Shown one piece after another: positions 1 through 9,274 of a stretch of 64,000 nt of DNA. Origin of the DNA: an uncultured Bacteroidia bacterium (GTDB lineage Bacteria > Bacteroidota > Bacteroidia > Bacteroidales > UBA932). The notes below the pieces were generated by a model. It saw only the letters and a list, made by a program, of their open reading frames with translations, was not told the origin of the DNA and did not search any database. Position numbers and translations under genes: made by a program. The stretch is from contig CACZUR010000007.1 of assembly GCA_902784435.1 (NCBI GenBank), positions 1 through 64,000 of the forward strand, in the 5' to 3' direction. The first letter of the stretch is position 1. The number at the start of each line of letters is the position of its first letter.

Positions 1-11
1 TGCCTTAGCGG

Positions 12-60
12 CAGGGGTCGGAACCCCTGAGAGCGTTCCTCATGAGCTTCTCAAAAGCTC
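12..60. other. Two adjacent small hairpins at the window edge, function unknown
   Basis: Bases 12-29 form a 7-bp stem with a 4-base loop and bases 44-60 form a 6-bp stem with a 5-base loop. The block ends at the window edge, so its full extent is unknown. It does not fold as a tRNA (no acceptor stem, no canonical T loop, no CCA). It could be one end of a dispersed repeat or an untranslated RNA. Nothing else is visible between it and the terminator near 121. Confidence 0.3.
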
Positions 61-120
61 ACTCCATTTTTATTTGGGTTACAAACATAGGAACTCGTTG
101 AAAGTGTTATCGGTCACATA

Positions 121-156
121 ATTAAAAAACAGAGGGGAAATTTGCTTCCCCTCTGT
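121..156 (-). terminator. Intrinsic terminator of the SusCD operon
   Basis: An 11-bp GC-rich stem (129-139 with 146-156, loop 140-145) is followed on the minus strand by a run of T (complement of the A run at 124-128). It lies 18 bases beyond the stop codon of the last lipoprotein gene and closes the minus-strand operon. Confidence 0.85.
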
Positions 157-174
157 TCAATTCTTTTCCTTTAT

Positions 175-1887
175 TTATTTGGAAATGTTGGCGACAAACT
201 CGTAGTCAGGTCCCACGAACTTGTACACGCTGTCGGCCAGCTTGGTCACCTCTACCGTCACACCGGGAGCCACATACTCTTTCACATCACCCTTCATCAC
301 GTATGAGCCACCTGCAATGCCCCAGTCGGGGAACTCCCAGCCATTGCACAGCATGCCGGGCTCGGCCGCATATTCGGTGCTCACGAAAGAGCCTTCGATA
401 TCGGCGCCCGTAGCGGTCAGGAGCTCGAAATAGGCAACGATTTCCTCTCCCTCACCGATGGTGATGGAGTGCTTGTCCACTCCATTGCCATTGTCGGAAA
501 TGACATCCTTGGCAGGAATGGCATCGGCGACATCGCCGCCCGGCACATAGTTGGGACCGGCGGCAGGATAGTCGAAGCCAGGGCCGGTGAAGCTGAAGGC
601 ACCGGTACCGATCTGGGTAACGATGACCGTCACGCCGGGATTGATATACACCTTCTCACCACCGTCAATGTAGTAAGAACCTCCTGCGAAAGTGCCCCAT
701 TCACCAAAGTCCATGAAGTAGCCGTTGGCCAGCTGACCCACCTCATGGGCATACTCGGTGGAGACATATTCGCCTTCCACCAGGTCCTCGGAGCCTTCGG
801 CCAGGACGAATTCCAGATAAGCCACTTCCTCGTCATTGGAATCCTTGATGGTGATCGGATACTTCTTGACACCCGCGACGACGTTATTGTCACTCGTAGC
901 GCAAGGCTGCGGTTCGCCAATCTCGTACTTGTGCGTAGGCGTAACGGAACCTGCGGGTTTCTTGGGCTTGGTCAGGGCAGGGATGGCACCTTCAAAGAGA
1001 ATCTCCTTGGGATAATCCTTGCCCCAGAAGATGGTCCAGATGGTCACATCCTTGTCGTCCACCTTTTCTTCACGGCTGGTCACGGTCACAAGGCCATCCG
1101 TGATTTTCTCGGCAGTAGCGGCGCCGCCGGAAACGGTCCAGAGGCAAGTGCCCCAGTCTTTCATTTCCATGGGACCCCAGCCCCAGTCTACGGTCGTGTC
1201 ATAGCCAATACCGAATTCGCCGGCGTTCACTACGCCACCTTCGGCGCAAGCCTTGTAAGCGCCGTCATGCAGATAGCCATCCGTGCTGTACAGGTCTATG
1301 GCAAGGTATTTTCCCTCGCCCGTCCAGACCGTCTGGTAGGTGGTCATGTCCAGTTCCTGGGAGATGCCCTCCGTTGCGAGCTGCAGGGTTACCAGCTGGC
1401 TCTCCTTGTTGGCAGAAGTGCTCTGAACCACGGTCAGGGAAAGCGGAGCAGGGTCTTCCACGAAGGGAAGGGTGCCCTTCCAGGTGAGTACGGAACCGTT
1501 TACCTGGGCCGTGATGATGTACTGGTTGTCACGCTTGCCCACCGTAATGAATCCGTCCTTGGCAGGAGCGCCGTTCACCGTAGTCTTGGCCAGGATGGCC
1601 TTGCCGATCTCATCGGCCCCCAGAAGATACTGTCCGGGCGTGAGGAAGGCATCGTAACCCACCAGCGTGGTGGTAAGGGCGCTGCCGAAGGACAGGTCGA
1701 AGTAACGGCGGTCGGTGGACCAGGTAGACTTGGCCGTGGAAAGGGCGGGCAATTCTACTGCGTCGGCCGGAACGGTATACAGATCGTTGATCTCGTTGAT
1801 GGGGCCGGTCATGGGAGCGTCGTCCTTGAGGCAGGAGACCATCATCAGCACCAGGCCCAATGCGAAAATACTAGTTATTCTTTTCAT
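175..1887 (-). CDS. SusCD-operon surface lipoprotein with internal repeats
   Basis: The 570-residue product begins with a lipoprotein signal ending in a lipobox with Cys19, so it should be lipid-anchored, probably on the cell surface like other fourth genes of SusC/SusD operons. The C-terminal half has two clearly related modules of about 100 residues (about 335-436 and 470-565). Each has a VSTEYA segment, a Gly-rich GGSY turn and a PGVTV strand. Weaker copies are discernible near 47-140 and 169-298. No catalytic motif was recognised. By position it probably binds the ligand that SusC imports, but that is inference. It is the last gene of the operon, 21 bases after the DUF3823 gene, and ends at a strong terminator. 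Its family is unassigned. Confidence 0.8.
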   Translation of the reverse strand: MKRITSIFALGLVLMMVSCLKDDAPMTGPINEINDLYTVPADAVELPALSTAKSTWSTDRRYFDLSFGSALTTTLVGYDAFLTPGQYLLGADEIGKAILAKTTVNGAPAKDGFITVGKRDNQYIITAQVNGSVLTWKGTLPFVEDPAPLSLTVVQSTSANKESQLVTLQLATEGISQELDMTTYQTVWTGEGKYLAIDLYSTDGYLHDGAYKACAEGGVVNAGEFGIGYDTTVDWGWGPMEMKDWGTCLWTVSGGAATAEKITDGLVTVTSREEKVDDKDVTIWTIFWGKDYPKEILFEGAIPALTKPKKPAGSVTPTHKYEIGEPQPCATSDNNVVAGVKKYPITIKDSNDEEVAYLEFVLAEGSEDLVEGEYVSTEYAHEVGQLANGYFMDFGEWGTFAGGSYYIDGGEKVYINPGVTVIVTQIGTGAFSFTGPGFDYPAAGPNYVPGGDVADAIPAKDVISDNGNGVDKHSITIGEGEEIVAYFELLTATGADIEGSFVSTEYAAEPGMLCNGWEFPDWGIAGGSYVMKGDVKEYVAPGVTVEVTKLADSVYKFVGPDYEFVANISK

Positions 1888-1908
1888 AATTCAAACAATC
1901 TTTAGGCA

Positions 1909-2796
1909 TTACAGCGTCATTTCATCCCACTGGACTTCCTCGATGGTGGAGAAGTCGGCCGATACCTTGTACACGGGAGAGAAGTTGTAGAACTTGGTCT
2001 TGGAAGAAGCGTTGAAGCCGTTGCCTTCGGCCTGGGCTGCGATGCGGAAATAGCGGTCCTGGGTTGCGTATTTGAACAGGTCGGCCGTTTCCGGGGCGTC
2101 GGTGGCGATTTCCAGGGTGATCAGTTCACCGGGGTTCACGTTCTGGGCTTTGGAAGGCTTGTAGTCCTTGGCCAGATTCATGTTCTTCGCACCCACGAAC
2201 AACTGCGTGTTGGCGCAGAAGGCCACGTTGGCGATGGTGTTGGCCCGGGTAGGGTCGGTGAGCTCCACGTAGAAAGTGGCGACCATCTTCTTGCCGGCGG
2301 CATCATAGGTAATCTTGGGATCCTTGATGCGGCAGAAAGGAAGCACGCCCACGTTCATCTGGTTACGGCCTTTCTGGATCACGAAGGTGTCGTGTCCCTC
2401 TTCCGGCTCATAGCAGGGAAGAAGCTGGGTAGAGAATTTGTACGTACCGGCAAAAACCAGTTTATTGGCAAAGCTGCCGTCGAAGCGGACCATCCAGTAC
2501 TGCTTGTCGTCGGTAATGTAGTTGGCCGGGTCTCCGGTATAGTTCGGGGAGATATACCCCTGCTCGGACACATAGAGTGCGCCATATTCCACGGAAGTGA
2601 CCATGGACCAGGTGCTCCAGTCGAAGGCCGAGCTGGAACCTGCCTCGATACCCACCAGTTCTCCGGTTACCACATCCAGCAGCTTGCCGCTCACCTGGGC
2701 ATTGGGGCCGTCGTAGTTATCCAGCTGGAACATGCTGCAGGAGACAGCAGACAGCAGGGGAAGCAGAAGGGCTGCAGATATAATTAACTTTTTCAT
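1909..2796 (-). CDS. DUF3823-type lipoprotein of the SusCD operon
   Basis: The 295-residue product has an N-terminal lipoprotein signal (lipobox SAVSC) followed by the DNYDGPNAQVSGK region typical of DUF3823 proteins, which commonly sit directly after SusD genes. The fold is expected to be two beta-sandwich domains on the outer surface that assist glycan capture; this is family knowledge and no ligand can be read from the sequence. I chose the ATG at 2794-2796 over the in-frame TTG nine bases earlier because the signal peptide then begins with MKKL. It starts 11 bases after the SusD stop codon. Confidence 0.8.
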   Translation of the reverse strand: MKKLIISAALLLPLLSAVSCSMFQLDNYDGPNAQVSGKLLDVVTGELVGIEAGSSSAFDWSTWSMVTSVEYGALYVSEQGYISPNYTGDPANYITDDKQYWMVRFDGSFANKLVFAGTYKFSTQLLPCYEPEEGHDTFVIQKGRNQMNVGVLPFCRIKDPKITYDAAGKKMVATFYVELTDPTRANTIANVAFCANTQLFVGAKNMNLAKDYKPSKAQNVNPGELITLEIATDAPETADLFKYATQDRYFRIAAQAEGNGFNASSKTKFYNFSPVYKVSADFSTIEEVQWDEMTL

Positions 2797-2807
2797 TTCT
2801 GTCAAAA

Positions 2808-4769
2808 CTATTTATTGTTATCCTCAATGTGGTTCTTTTCGTTGTTGGGAATACCGCTGTAGTAGGTTCCGTTGTACGAAAGGGTGCCGCTGTATCCCCA
2901 ATACTTGGAAGTAGCCGTAACGGGGATGGCACGCAGGAAAATGTACTGGGCCTTGGCGCCGGAAAGGTCTACCAGCGGGATGAGGGTGAGCTTCTTGCCC
3001 ACGTTGCCCTCTTCCTGGTTTACCGTGTTGTTGGGGTTATAGAAACCGCGGCGGCGGTACAGTACATTGGTCCATTTGTTCTCGAAGGGGAATTCCACCT
3101 TCCACTCATGGAGGATATTGTCAATGGTCAGGGCCACGTCGTCGGTGAAACCGGCGCGGCGGCGCACGGCATTCAGGCTCTTGGCGGCCAGGACTTTGTC
3201 ACCCAGGTTGCTCTCGGCCACGGCCTCGGCGTAGGTAAGCAGGACTTCGGCATAACGGAGATCGTAGTACGGAGACTGCACATAGTCGTTGTTGGACTTG
3301 AGGTCTACATACTTGCGAGGGCTGAAGCTGTAGGAGTTGCGGTTGTTGGCGTTCTTGTCGTTGGTCAGGCCCATGAAAGCGGAGTTTTCAATGCCTACGC
3401 CACCATACGGATAGAAGGCTTCACCTTTGAACATGATGGCATCGTTGCCGACGCCGTTGGACGTGGCCTCGGGATAGACGTGCACAGCGCCGTCGGTACC
3501 CACATAACCGCCCTGGATATTGACGGTACCTCCACGGAATTCGGCACCGGGATAGAGTACCCAGGCCTGGAAACGGGCATCCTTGTCAGTGAAAGGATCC
3601 GTCACATTGTCGTAGTGCTTGTAATCGGCCACCTTGGCGTCGGTCATCTCCGTCTCGGGGTCATTCATATAAGCGTTCTCGTCTCCATTGTTCAGGGTCT
3701 GGATCTTACCGTTCTTGCGGGAACGGTCGGCGTTGTAGTAGTCGTACTCGTCGGCCAGATTCAGGGTAACGGCGTAATTGGCGGCACCGGTACCGGTGTA
3801 ACCGAAAGCCCACTGGTTGGGAATCCACTTGTCCGTACCATTGGTGGTGCTGGCATCGCCGGTCTTGTAGGAACGTCCCAGCAGGCCTTCCACCTTCTTA
3901 TAGTTCTGGAACAGTTCGGTGAGGTTTTCCTTGGCGGCACTCACACTGGAGGGATTGGGCTCATAGAGATCATAATCCTTGGCGTCAATCACCTTCTTGG
4001 CAGCGTCGATGGCCTTCTGGTAGTAATCATTGGCATAGCTGGCCTCCATATAGGTGAGTTTCTTCTGGACAGCCACCCAGGAAGGGTTGAGGGCGGAACG
4101 GCTCCAGTACTTACTCTCGGAAGCTGCCCACAGGGCGGCACGGGCCAGCATGCCATAGGCCGAATACCGATTGGCACGCATCTCCTGGGCCTGGGATTCA
4201 GGAAGGAGGTTCGCGGCCTGTTCAAACTGGTCCAGCACCCAGTCCCAGGTCTCTTTTTCCGTGGAACGGGGAACATAGAGTTTGTCCTCTTCTTCGGTAC
4301 CATAGTACTTGTCCAGCGGTTCTTCCACGATGGGAACACCACCATAGACACGGACACTGCCGAAGTAGTAGCAGGCGCGGATGAACAGGGCTTCGCCCTT
4401 GTATTTATCGGCCGTTTCGTTGTCCAGGACGCCGTTAGCACGGCAATTCTCCACAGCCTGGAGGAAGTTGTTCACGGCACGGACAGCCGTGTAGTTCCAG
4501 AAACCAGAAACCGTGCTTCCATAAGACGGAACATCACGGGCACCGTTGCCGAACATCTGGTTCTTGTCACTGTCGTTAAGGCTCACGCCCGGTAACTGAG
4601 CATAGAGGTCGGCCAGCAGGGCCAGCAGACCATTCTCTGAATTCAGCAGAGCATCGGCGTCCACCTTGCTCAGGTCGCCTTCCATGGAATCGAAGAACTT
4701 GTCGCAGGAAGACAAACCAAGGGTAAGTCCGGCAATGAGGATATATGCAAATATCTTTTTCATTTTCAT
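2808..4769 (-). CDS. SusD/RagB-family nutrient-binding outer-membrane lipoprotein
   Basis: The 653-residue lipoprotein (lipobox LSSC, Cys22) has the SusD/RagB layout: an N-terminal helical TPR-like half with the conserved region around residues 125-150 (KGEALFIRACYYF) and a C-terminal loop-rich half ending with LRYAEVLLTYAEAVAE and LNAVRRRAGF motifs. SusD proteins cap the SusC channel and deliver ligand. It starts six bases after SusC ends, so the two are cotranscribed. At 653 residues it is slightly longer than many SusDs. The substrate is not deducible, but the linked esterases suggest an esterified compound. A second ATG two codons downstream is equally possible as start. Confidence 0.95.
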   Translation of the reverse strand: MKMKKIFAYILIAGLTLGLSSCDKFFDSMEGDLSKVDADALLNSENGLLALLADLYAQLPGVSLNDSDKNQMFGNGARDVPSYGSTVSGFWNYTAVRAVNNFLQAVENCRANGVLDNETADKYKGEALFIRACYYFGSVRVYGGVPIVEEPLDKYYGTEEEDKLYVPRSTEKETWDWVLDQFEQAANLLPESQAQEMRANRYSAYGMLARAALWAASESKYWSRSALNPSWVAVQKKLTYMEASYANDYYQKAIDAAKKVIDAKDYDLYEPNPSSVSAAKENLTELFQNYKKVEGLLGRSYKTGDASTTNGTDKWIPNQWAFGYTGTGAANYAVTLNLADEYDYYNADRSRKNGKIQTLNNGDENAYMNDPETEMTDAKVADYKHYDNVTDPFTDKDARFQAWVLYPGAEFRGGTVNIQGGYVGTDGAVHVYPEATSNGVGNDAIMFKGEAFYPYGGVGIENSAFMGLTNDKNANNRNSYSFSPRKYVDLKSNNDYVQSPYYDLRYAEVLLTYAEAVAESNLGDKVLAAKSLNAVRRRAGFTDDVALTIDNILHEWKVEFPFENKWTNVLYRRRGFYNPNNTVNQEEGNVGKKLTLIPLVDLSGAKAQYIFLRAIPVTATSKYWGYSGTLSYNGTYYSGIPNNEKNHIEDNNK

Positions 4770-4775
4770 GCAGGA

Positions 4776-7700
4776 TTAGAAGTTGAGGTTGAAACCGAAG
4801 CTGTAGGTCTTGTTGATCTGGAACTCACCACCGGCGCGGCCGCTGTCATTGGATTCCGGGTCTACATACTTCAGGAACTTGGAGCAGAAGGTAAGGAGGT
4901 TACCGCCGTTGAAGAATACGCGGGCGCTCTTGATGCCGGCCTTCTTGAGGAAGTTGGGGCTGAAACGATAGCCCAGCTCGATGGTCTTCAGACGGAGATA
5001 GGTAGCATCCACGTAATCGTAGGGCTGGTTGGCACCATAGGTAGGGCTGTTGTAGGAGCCCACCTGGGTCAGGCGGACCAGGGCCGGCCAGTAACCGGGC
5101 ACCCACTGCGTGGCGGGATCCCAGGGATCGGCACCATATTGGGCCACGTGATAAGCGTCGGTGTAATGAGAAGGCAGGTAGTTGAGCACACCATAACCGG
5201 CATAGGCGCTGAGGCCGTACCCTTTGTACTTCATGCTGGCGCCGTTGAAGATGAGGCTGAAGTCAAAGTTCTTGTAGCTGCCGCTGAAGGTGAGGCCGAA
5301 CTGGAGCGGAGGGTTGCCGCCACCCCAGGTATAGTAAACGTCATCGGTGTCGATGTAACCGTTGCCGTTGCGGTCTACCATCTTGTACTGGCCCACGATG
5401 AGGGCACGGTTGCCTTCATTGGTAGTAAGGGAGGAATAGAGAACCTGGCTGGAGTTGGCGTCGTTGACGGAAGTGAAACGTTCGCCGGTCCAGCGGTAGG
5501 TATTGCCGCCCATGTAACCGTTCCAGCGGTTCAGGTTGCTCTTCTTCCAGTAATCCATCTGGGAAGAGTAAATCCGGTCATTCTCGCTCTCGATGTAGGT
5601 ATTGCGATAACGGGAGAACGTGGCCGTACCCTGCACGCGGTAAGAGAAGTTACCGATGCTGTTGCGGTGGTACAGACTCAGTTCCAGACCTACGTTCTCG
5701 CTGCGGTTCAGGTTCTCGGAGGGGATGCTCACCGCATAGAAGTCCGGGAGGGAAACGCTGCGCTGGGCGGCCGTGCCGATCATCTGGCGCTTGAACCAGT
5801 CGAAGGTACCGCCGAACTTGCCCTGCCACAGTTCCCAGTCCACGCCGAAGTCCATCATACGGACCTTGGCCCAGGTGAGAACGGTGTTGGCCACTTCATT
5901 GTTGGCATAACCGGTAGTGGTCTTGCCGTCGGCAAATACCCAGGAGTTGCTGGCCTTGTAACCCAGGACATAGGCATAGGGAGAGCCTTGTACAGAGCCG
6001 GTGAAACCGTCGGACCAGCGGAATTTCAGGTTGTTCACCATGGGGGCGAAATCCTTGAAGAATTTCTCTTCGGAGATGCGCCAACCCAGGGAATAGGACG
6101 GGAACAGGCCCCAACGGTGACCGCTCTGGAACTGGTAGTTACCATCGTAGCGGCCCATCAGTTCCACCAGGTATTTACCCTTATAATTATAGTTCAGACG
6201 GCCGATGAAACCGGCAGTACGGACGCTGCTGCGGGTACCCTGGTTCTCTGCGCGGGAATCCAGCCCCTGGTTGATGACGTCGTGCGTATACAGGAACTGG
6301 GAAGCATCCGGACCGTAGTAACGGGAGGCGCCCACCATGGCATTGGTGATGCTGGTGAGTTCGGCGCCCAGCATGGCGGAAATATTGTGTGCACCGGCAA
6401 TCTGGGTGTCATACAGGGCCTGGAGACGGCCATAGACACGGGTGTTGTCGTTCCACATCTCGGCGTACTGGGTTTCCTGACGGGTTTCCATGCCCTGACC
6501 GGACACATCCGTATAATAGTCATACAGGAAGCCCTTCTTCACCAGGGTGCGCTGCTTGTTGCGGCCGAAGTCGTAGGCACCGGTAGCCTGGAATTTGAGG
6601 CCCTTCAGGAAAGGAGCGTCATAAGTGAAGTCGATGGTATTGGAGAAATCCTTGCGGTCGGTCTTGGTATAACCGGAGAATTCGGTATCCAGCAGGGCCA
6701 CCGGGTTGGCGTGCTCCTCCACATCCGTATAGTGGTTGGGGTTGTTCAGGGGATGGACACCCACGGTAGGATTGGACTGATAGATATAGAAGAAGATGTT
6801 CCAGTCCATGTCGAAGTCGCCCAGACCCAGGTTGGAGCTCTGGCGGAAGTTGGTGGTATAGCGCATGGTGAGTTCCGGAAGGAGTTTCACGGAAATGTTA
6901 CCGTTGAAACCATAACGCTTGTAACCATAGGCATTTCCCTTCAGGATGGGGTTATCGTCGGCATAGTTGCCGCCGAAGTAGTAATTCACCTTTTCGTCGC
7001 CACCCATGATGGAGATGTTGTACTGCTGGTTCACGGCGACCTTCTTGTACACCTGGTCGTACCAGTCGGTATAGACCACGCTGGGGTCGTTGTTCTCGTA
7101 CTTGGCGATGAGTTCATCGGACCAGCGGTGTCCCATCTTGCCCACGTCGGACATGGCGTTGTCCCACTTCATGAAGGAGGTCCAGTTCTCCACGTCGCGG
7201 GGAACGACCGGGGACGTGAGGGACACATTGGCCGAGAAGTTCACGCTGGGCTTTTTCACCTGGCCCTTCTTGGTGGTGATCAGGATCACACCGTTCTGGG
7301 CGCCCAGACCGTAAATGGTGGCGGAAGCGTCCTTCAGCACGGAAATGCTCTCGATGTCGTCCGGGTTCAGTTCCTGGAGGACGGAGAGGTCCGTATAGCT
7401 TTCCAGGGCATTGGGGTTGGTGTTGTAGGTGGTGGATTTACGGGTACGGGTGGTGCTGCGGACGACACCGTCCACCACCACCATCGGGGTACCGAAGCCA
7501 CGGAGGTTGATTTCGGAAGCGAAAGCACCGGGCTTACCGCTGTTCTGGGTAATCATCAGGCCGGGAATCTTGCCCTGCAGGGCAGCCACGCCGTCGGCCG
7601 TCTTGGTGGCGGCGATGTCCTCGGAACGGATCTGGGTGATGGCGCCGGTGAGGGATTCCCTCTTCTGGACACCGTAACCCACGACCACGGTTTCGTTCAG

Positions 7701-8009
7701 CATCTCCGAGTCCTCGCGCAGGATCACATCCATCTTGGCCTGGGCCTTCAGGGTGACGGTTACGAAGCCGATGGAAGAGAATTCGAGGATGGCACCCGAG
7801 GGAACGGTGAGTTCGAAGTTACCGTCCAGGTCGGTGGCGGTACCGGTAGTGGTACCCTTCTGCATGACTGCCGCACCGATGATCGGTTCCTTCAGTGCAT
7901 CCGTGACCGTACCGGTCACCGTGATGTTCTGGGCCAGCAACGCCGAAGCCCCCAGGAAAAATCCCAGGGCTACGGAGATTACCCGCCCAAGCAAGTTTTG
8001 TTTTCTCAT
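4776..8009 (-). CDS. SusC/RagA-family TonB-dependent outer-membrane transporter
   Basis: The 1077-residue protein has a signal peptide (about 1-26, cleaved after LLAQ), a carboxypeptidase-regulatory-like domain at about 28-105 (VTGTVTDALKEPIIGA), the SusC signature ETVVVGYGVQKRESLTG near 107, a plug domain to about 240 and a long TonB-dependent barrel ending in NKTYSFGFNLNF. It imports the ligand captured by SusD using TonB energy. It begins 30 bases after the CE1 esterase gene and is followed by SusD at six bases. There is no N-terminal anti-sigma-interaction domain, which agrees with control by the neighbouring hybrid two-component system rather than a sigma/anti-sigma pair. Confidence 0.97.
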   Translation of the reverse strand: MRKQNLLGRVISVALGFFLGASALLAQNITVTGTVTDALKEPIIGAAVMQKGTTTGTATDLDGNFELTVPSGAILEFSSIGFVTVTLKAQAKMDVILREDSEMLNETVVVGYGVQKRESLTGAITQIRSEDIAATKTADGVAALQGKIPGLMITQNSGKPGAFASEINLRGFGTPMVVVDGVVRSTTRTRKSTTYNTNPNALESYTDLSVLQELNPDDIESISVLKDASATIYGLGAQNGVILITTKKGQVKKPSVNFSANVSLTSPVVPRDVENWTSFMKWDNAMSDVGKMGHRWSDELIAKYENNDPSVVYTDWYDQVYKKVAVNQQYNISIMGGDEKVNYYFGGNYADDNPILKGNAYGYKRYGFNGNISVKLLPELTMRYTTNFRQSSNLGLGDFDMDWNIFFYIYQSNPTVGVHPLNNPNHYTDVEEHANPVALLDTEFSGYTKTDRKDFSNTIDFTYDAPFLKGLKFQATGAYDFGRNKQRTLVKKGFLYDYYTDVSGQGMETRQETQYAEMWNDNTRVYGRLQALYDTQIAGAHNISAMLGAELTSITNAMVGASRYYGPDASQFLYTHDVINQGLDSRAENQGTRSSVRTAGFIGRLNYNYKGKYLVELMGRYDGNYQFQSGHRWGLFPSYSLGWRISEEKFFKDFAPMVNNLKFRWSDGFTGSVQGSPYAYVLGYKASNSWVFADGKTTTGYANNEVANTVLTWAKVRMMDFGVDWELWQGKFGGTFDWFKRQMIGTAAQRSVSLPDFYAVSIPSENLNRSENVGLELSLYHRNSIGNFSYRVQGTATFSRYRNTYIESENDRIYSSQMDYWKKSNLNRWNGYMGGNTYRWTGERFTSVNDANSSQVLYSSLTTNEGNRALIVGQYKMVDRNGNGYIDTDDVYYTWGGGNPPLQFGLTFSGSYKNFDFSLIFNGASMKYKGYGLSAYAGYGVLNYLPSHYTDAYHVAQYGADPWDPATQWVPGYWPALVRLTQVGSYNSPTYGANQPYDYVDATYLRLKTIELGYRFSPNFLKKAGIKSARVFFNGGNLLTFCSKFLKYVDPESNDSGRAGGEFQINKTYSFGFNLNF

Positions 8010-8039
8010 ATTGGTTGGTTATTTATAATAGGTAGTTTC

Positions 8040-9179
8040 CTATTTGAAGAGCTTCCGGGCGAAGGTGTTCAGATACAGGCGCCAGTTGGCCCATACGTGA
8101 CCGCCGTCGGATACGAAGTACTCGTGCTCCAGGCCCTGCTCGTTAAGCTTGGCATGCATTTCCTCGGCGCCCTGGAACAGGAAGTCGGTATTGCCGCAGG
8201 CCAGGAAGTACAGCTTGACGCCGGCCTTCTTGAGGGTGGCAATCTGTTCGGGAGTGGCGCTGCCGGCCGCAGACAGGGGGCAGATGTAGTCGAACATCTC
8301 CGGATACAGGATGGAAGCGCTGATGGTGTGTCCGCCGCCCATGGAAAGGCCTGCGATGGCGCGGGATGCAGGCTTGGCGATGGCGCGGAAGTTCTTTTCG
8401 ATGAACGGGACGATCTCCGTGCACAGGCTCTTCACATAGCTGTCACGCATGGCGGGATCCCGCCAGTCGAAGGGCTTTTCGGGGATGTTCAGGGTGCGGG
8501 CGGCAGCCTGTCCGGGATTGCCGTTGGGCATGACCACGATCATGGGTTCGGCCAGGCCTTTCTCGATGAGGTTGTCCAGGATCTGGGCGGCACGGCCCAT
8601 GGAGCTCCAGGCTTCCTCGTCACCGCCGGCACCATGCAGGAGGTAAAGGACGGGATACTTCTTTTTGGGATTGTTCTCGTAGCCGTAAGGAGTGTACACG
8701 GTAAGGCGGCGGCTCATGCCCAGGATTTTGCTGTCGTACCAGGGGTGGCTCACCGTTCCGTGCTGGTGTGCTTCACCGTAGTTCTCCGTACGTTCTCCGG
8801 GAACGGTGAGCATGGGCAGGTAACGGGTGCCGTCACGCTGGACCAGCACGTTCTGGGGATCGTTCACGGCAACGCCGTCCACCACGAAGTTGTAGGTGTA
8901 GATTTCCGGAGCGGGAAGCGGAATCTTTACGGACCAGACGTTGTTCTCTCCGCGGGTCATGTCGATGGTTCCGCCCCAGGGGTTGGGCATCCAGGAACCG
9001 CTGAGCTTGACCACCGTGGCATAATCGGCCTTGAGGCGGAAGGTCACGCTGTCGTTCTGGATTTCCGGGGAAACGATGGGTTTCTGACCGCCGAAGAAGG
9101 CGAAGTTGGTCAGTTCCTGTGCGTTCATTGCGCCGGCGACGGCCAGGCAAAGGGCAAGGGTAGAAAGAATGCGTTTCAT
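8040..9179 (-). CDS. Secreted CE1-like esterase with N-terminal CBM48-like domain
   Basis: The 379-residue protein has a signal peptide (1-20), an N-terminal beta-sandwich like CBM48/Ig-type E-set domains (about 35-112, including YTYNFVVDG) and a C-terminal esterase-D/CE1 alpha/beta hydrolase. The oxyanion region is LLHGAGGDEEAW, the nucleophile is Ser279 in AGLSMGGGH, and His361 in DGGHVWANW completes the triad. This architecture is known from feruloyl and acetyl-xylan esterases of gut Bacteroidota; the exact ester is not deducible. It is the first gene after the promoter at 9222-9229 and lies 30 bases ahead of SusC, so binding proteins and esterase are co-expressed. Confidence 0.9.
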   Translation of the reverse strand: MKRILSTLALCLAVAGAMNAQELTNFAFFGGQKPIVSPEIQNDSVTFRLKADYATVVKLSGSWMPNPWGGTIDMTRGENNVWSVKIPLPAPEIYTYNFVVDGVAVNDPQNVLVQRDGTRYLPMLTVPGERTENYGEAHQHGTVSHPWYDSKILGMSRRLTVYTPYGYENNPKKKYPVLYLLHGAGGDEEAWSSMGRAAQILDNLIEKGLAEPMIVVMPNGNPGQAAARTLNIPEKPFDWRDPAMRDSYVKSLCTEIVPFIEKNFRAIAKPASRAIAGLSMGGGHTISASILYPEMFDYICPLSAAGSATPEQIATLKKAGVKLYFLACGNTDFLFQGAEEMHAKLNEQGLEHEYFVSDGGHVWANWRLYLNTFARKLFK

Positions 9180-9221
9180 TGCGTTTTATTGTTTGGTTGT
9201 TCAGTGTCTTTTATTACGATG

Positions 9222-9229
9222 CAAATGTA
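9222..9229 (-). promoter_or_regulatory. -7 box of the esterase-SusCD operon
   Basis: On the minus strand this reads TACATTTG, a perfect TAnnTTTG Bacteroidota -7 element, 42 bases before the ATG at 9179. No TTTG occurs at the -33 spacing, so the promoter probably needs an activator. Confidence 0.7.
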
Positions 9230-9261
9230 TAATCTATTCCAGCGAATGACATTCTCGCCTG

Positions 9262-9274
9262 TTCAAATGTTTTT
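9262..9274 (-). promoter_or_regulatory. Putative regulator-binding site, copy 1
   Basis: The plus strand reads TTCAAATGTTTTT, identical over 13 bases to 11597-11609. Its near end is 32 bases upstream of the -7 box at 9222-9229, exactly the spacing seen at the second promoter. It also forms an imperfect inverted repeat with ATTTGAA at 9277-9283, overlapping the stop codon of the upstream esterase gene. The likely binder is the AraC-type output domain of the divergent hybrid regulator (inference). Confidence 0.55.

Noticed and set aside
1..70. Possible tRNA or tRNA fragment at the window start
   Set aside because: One arm resembles a T arm, but the loop lacks the conserved residues and no acceptor or anticodon stem can be built on either strand.
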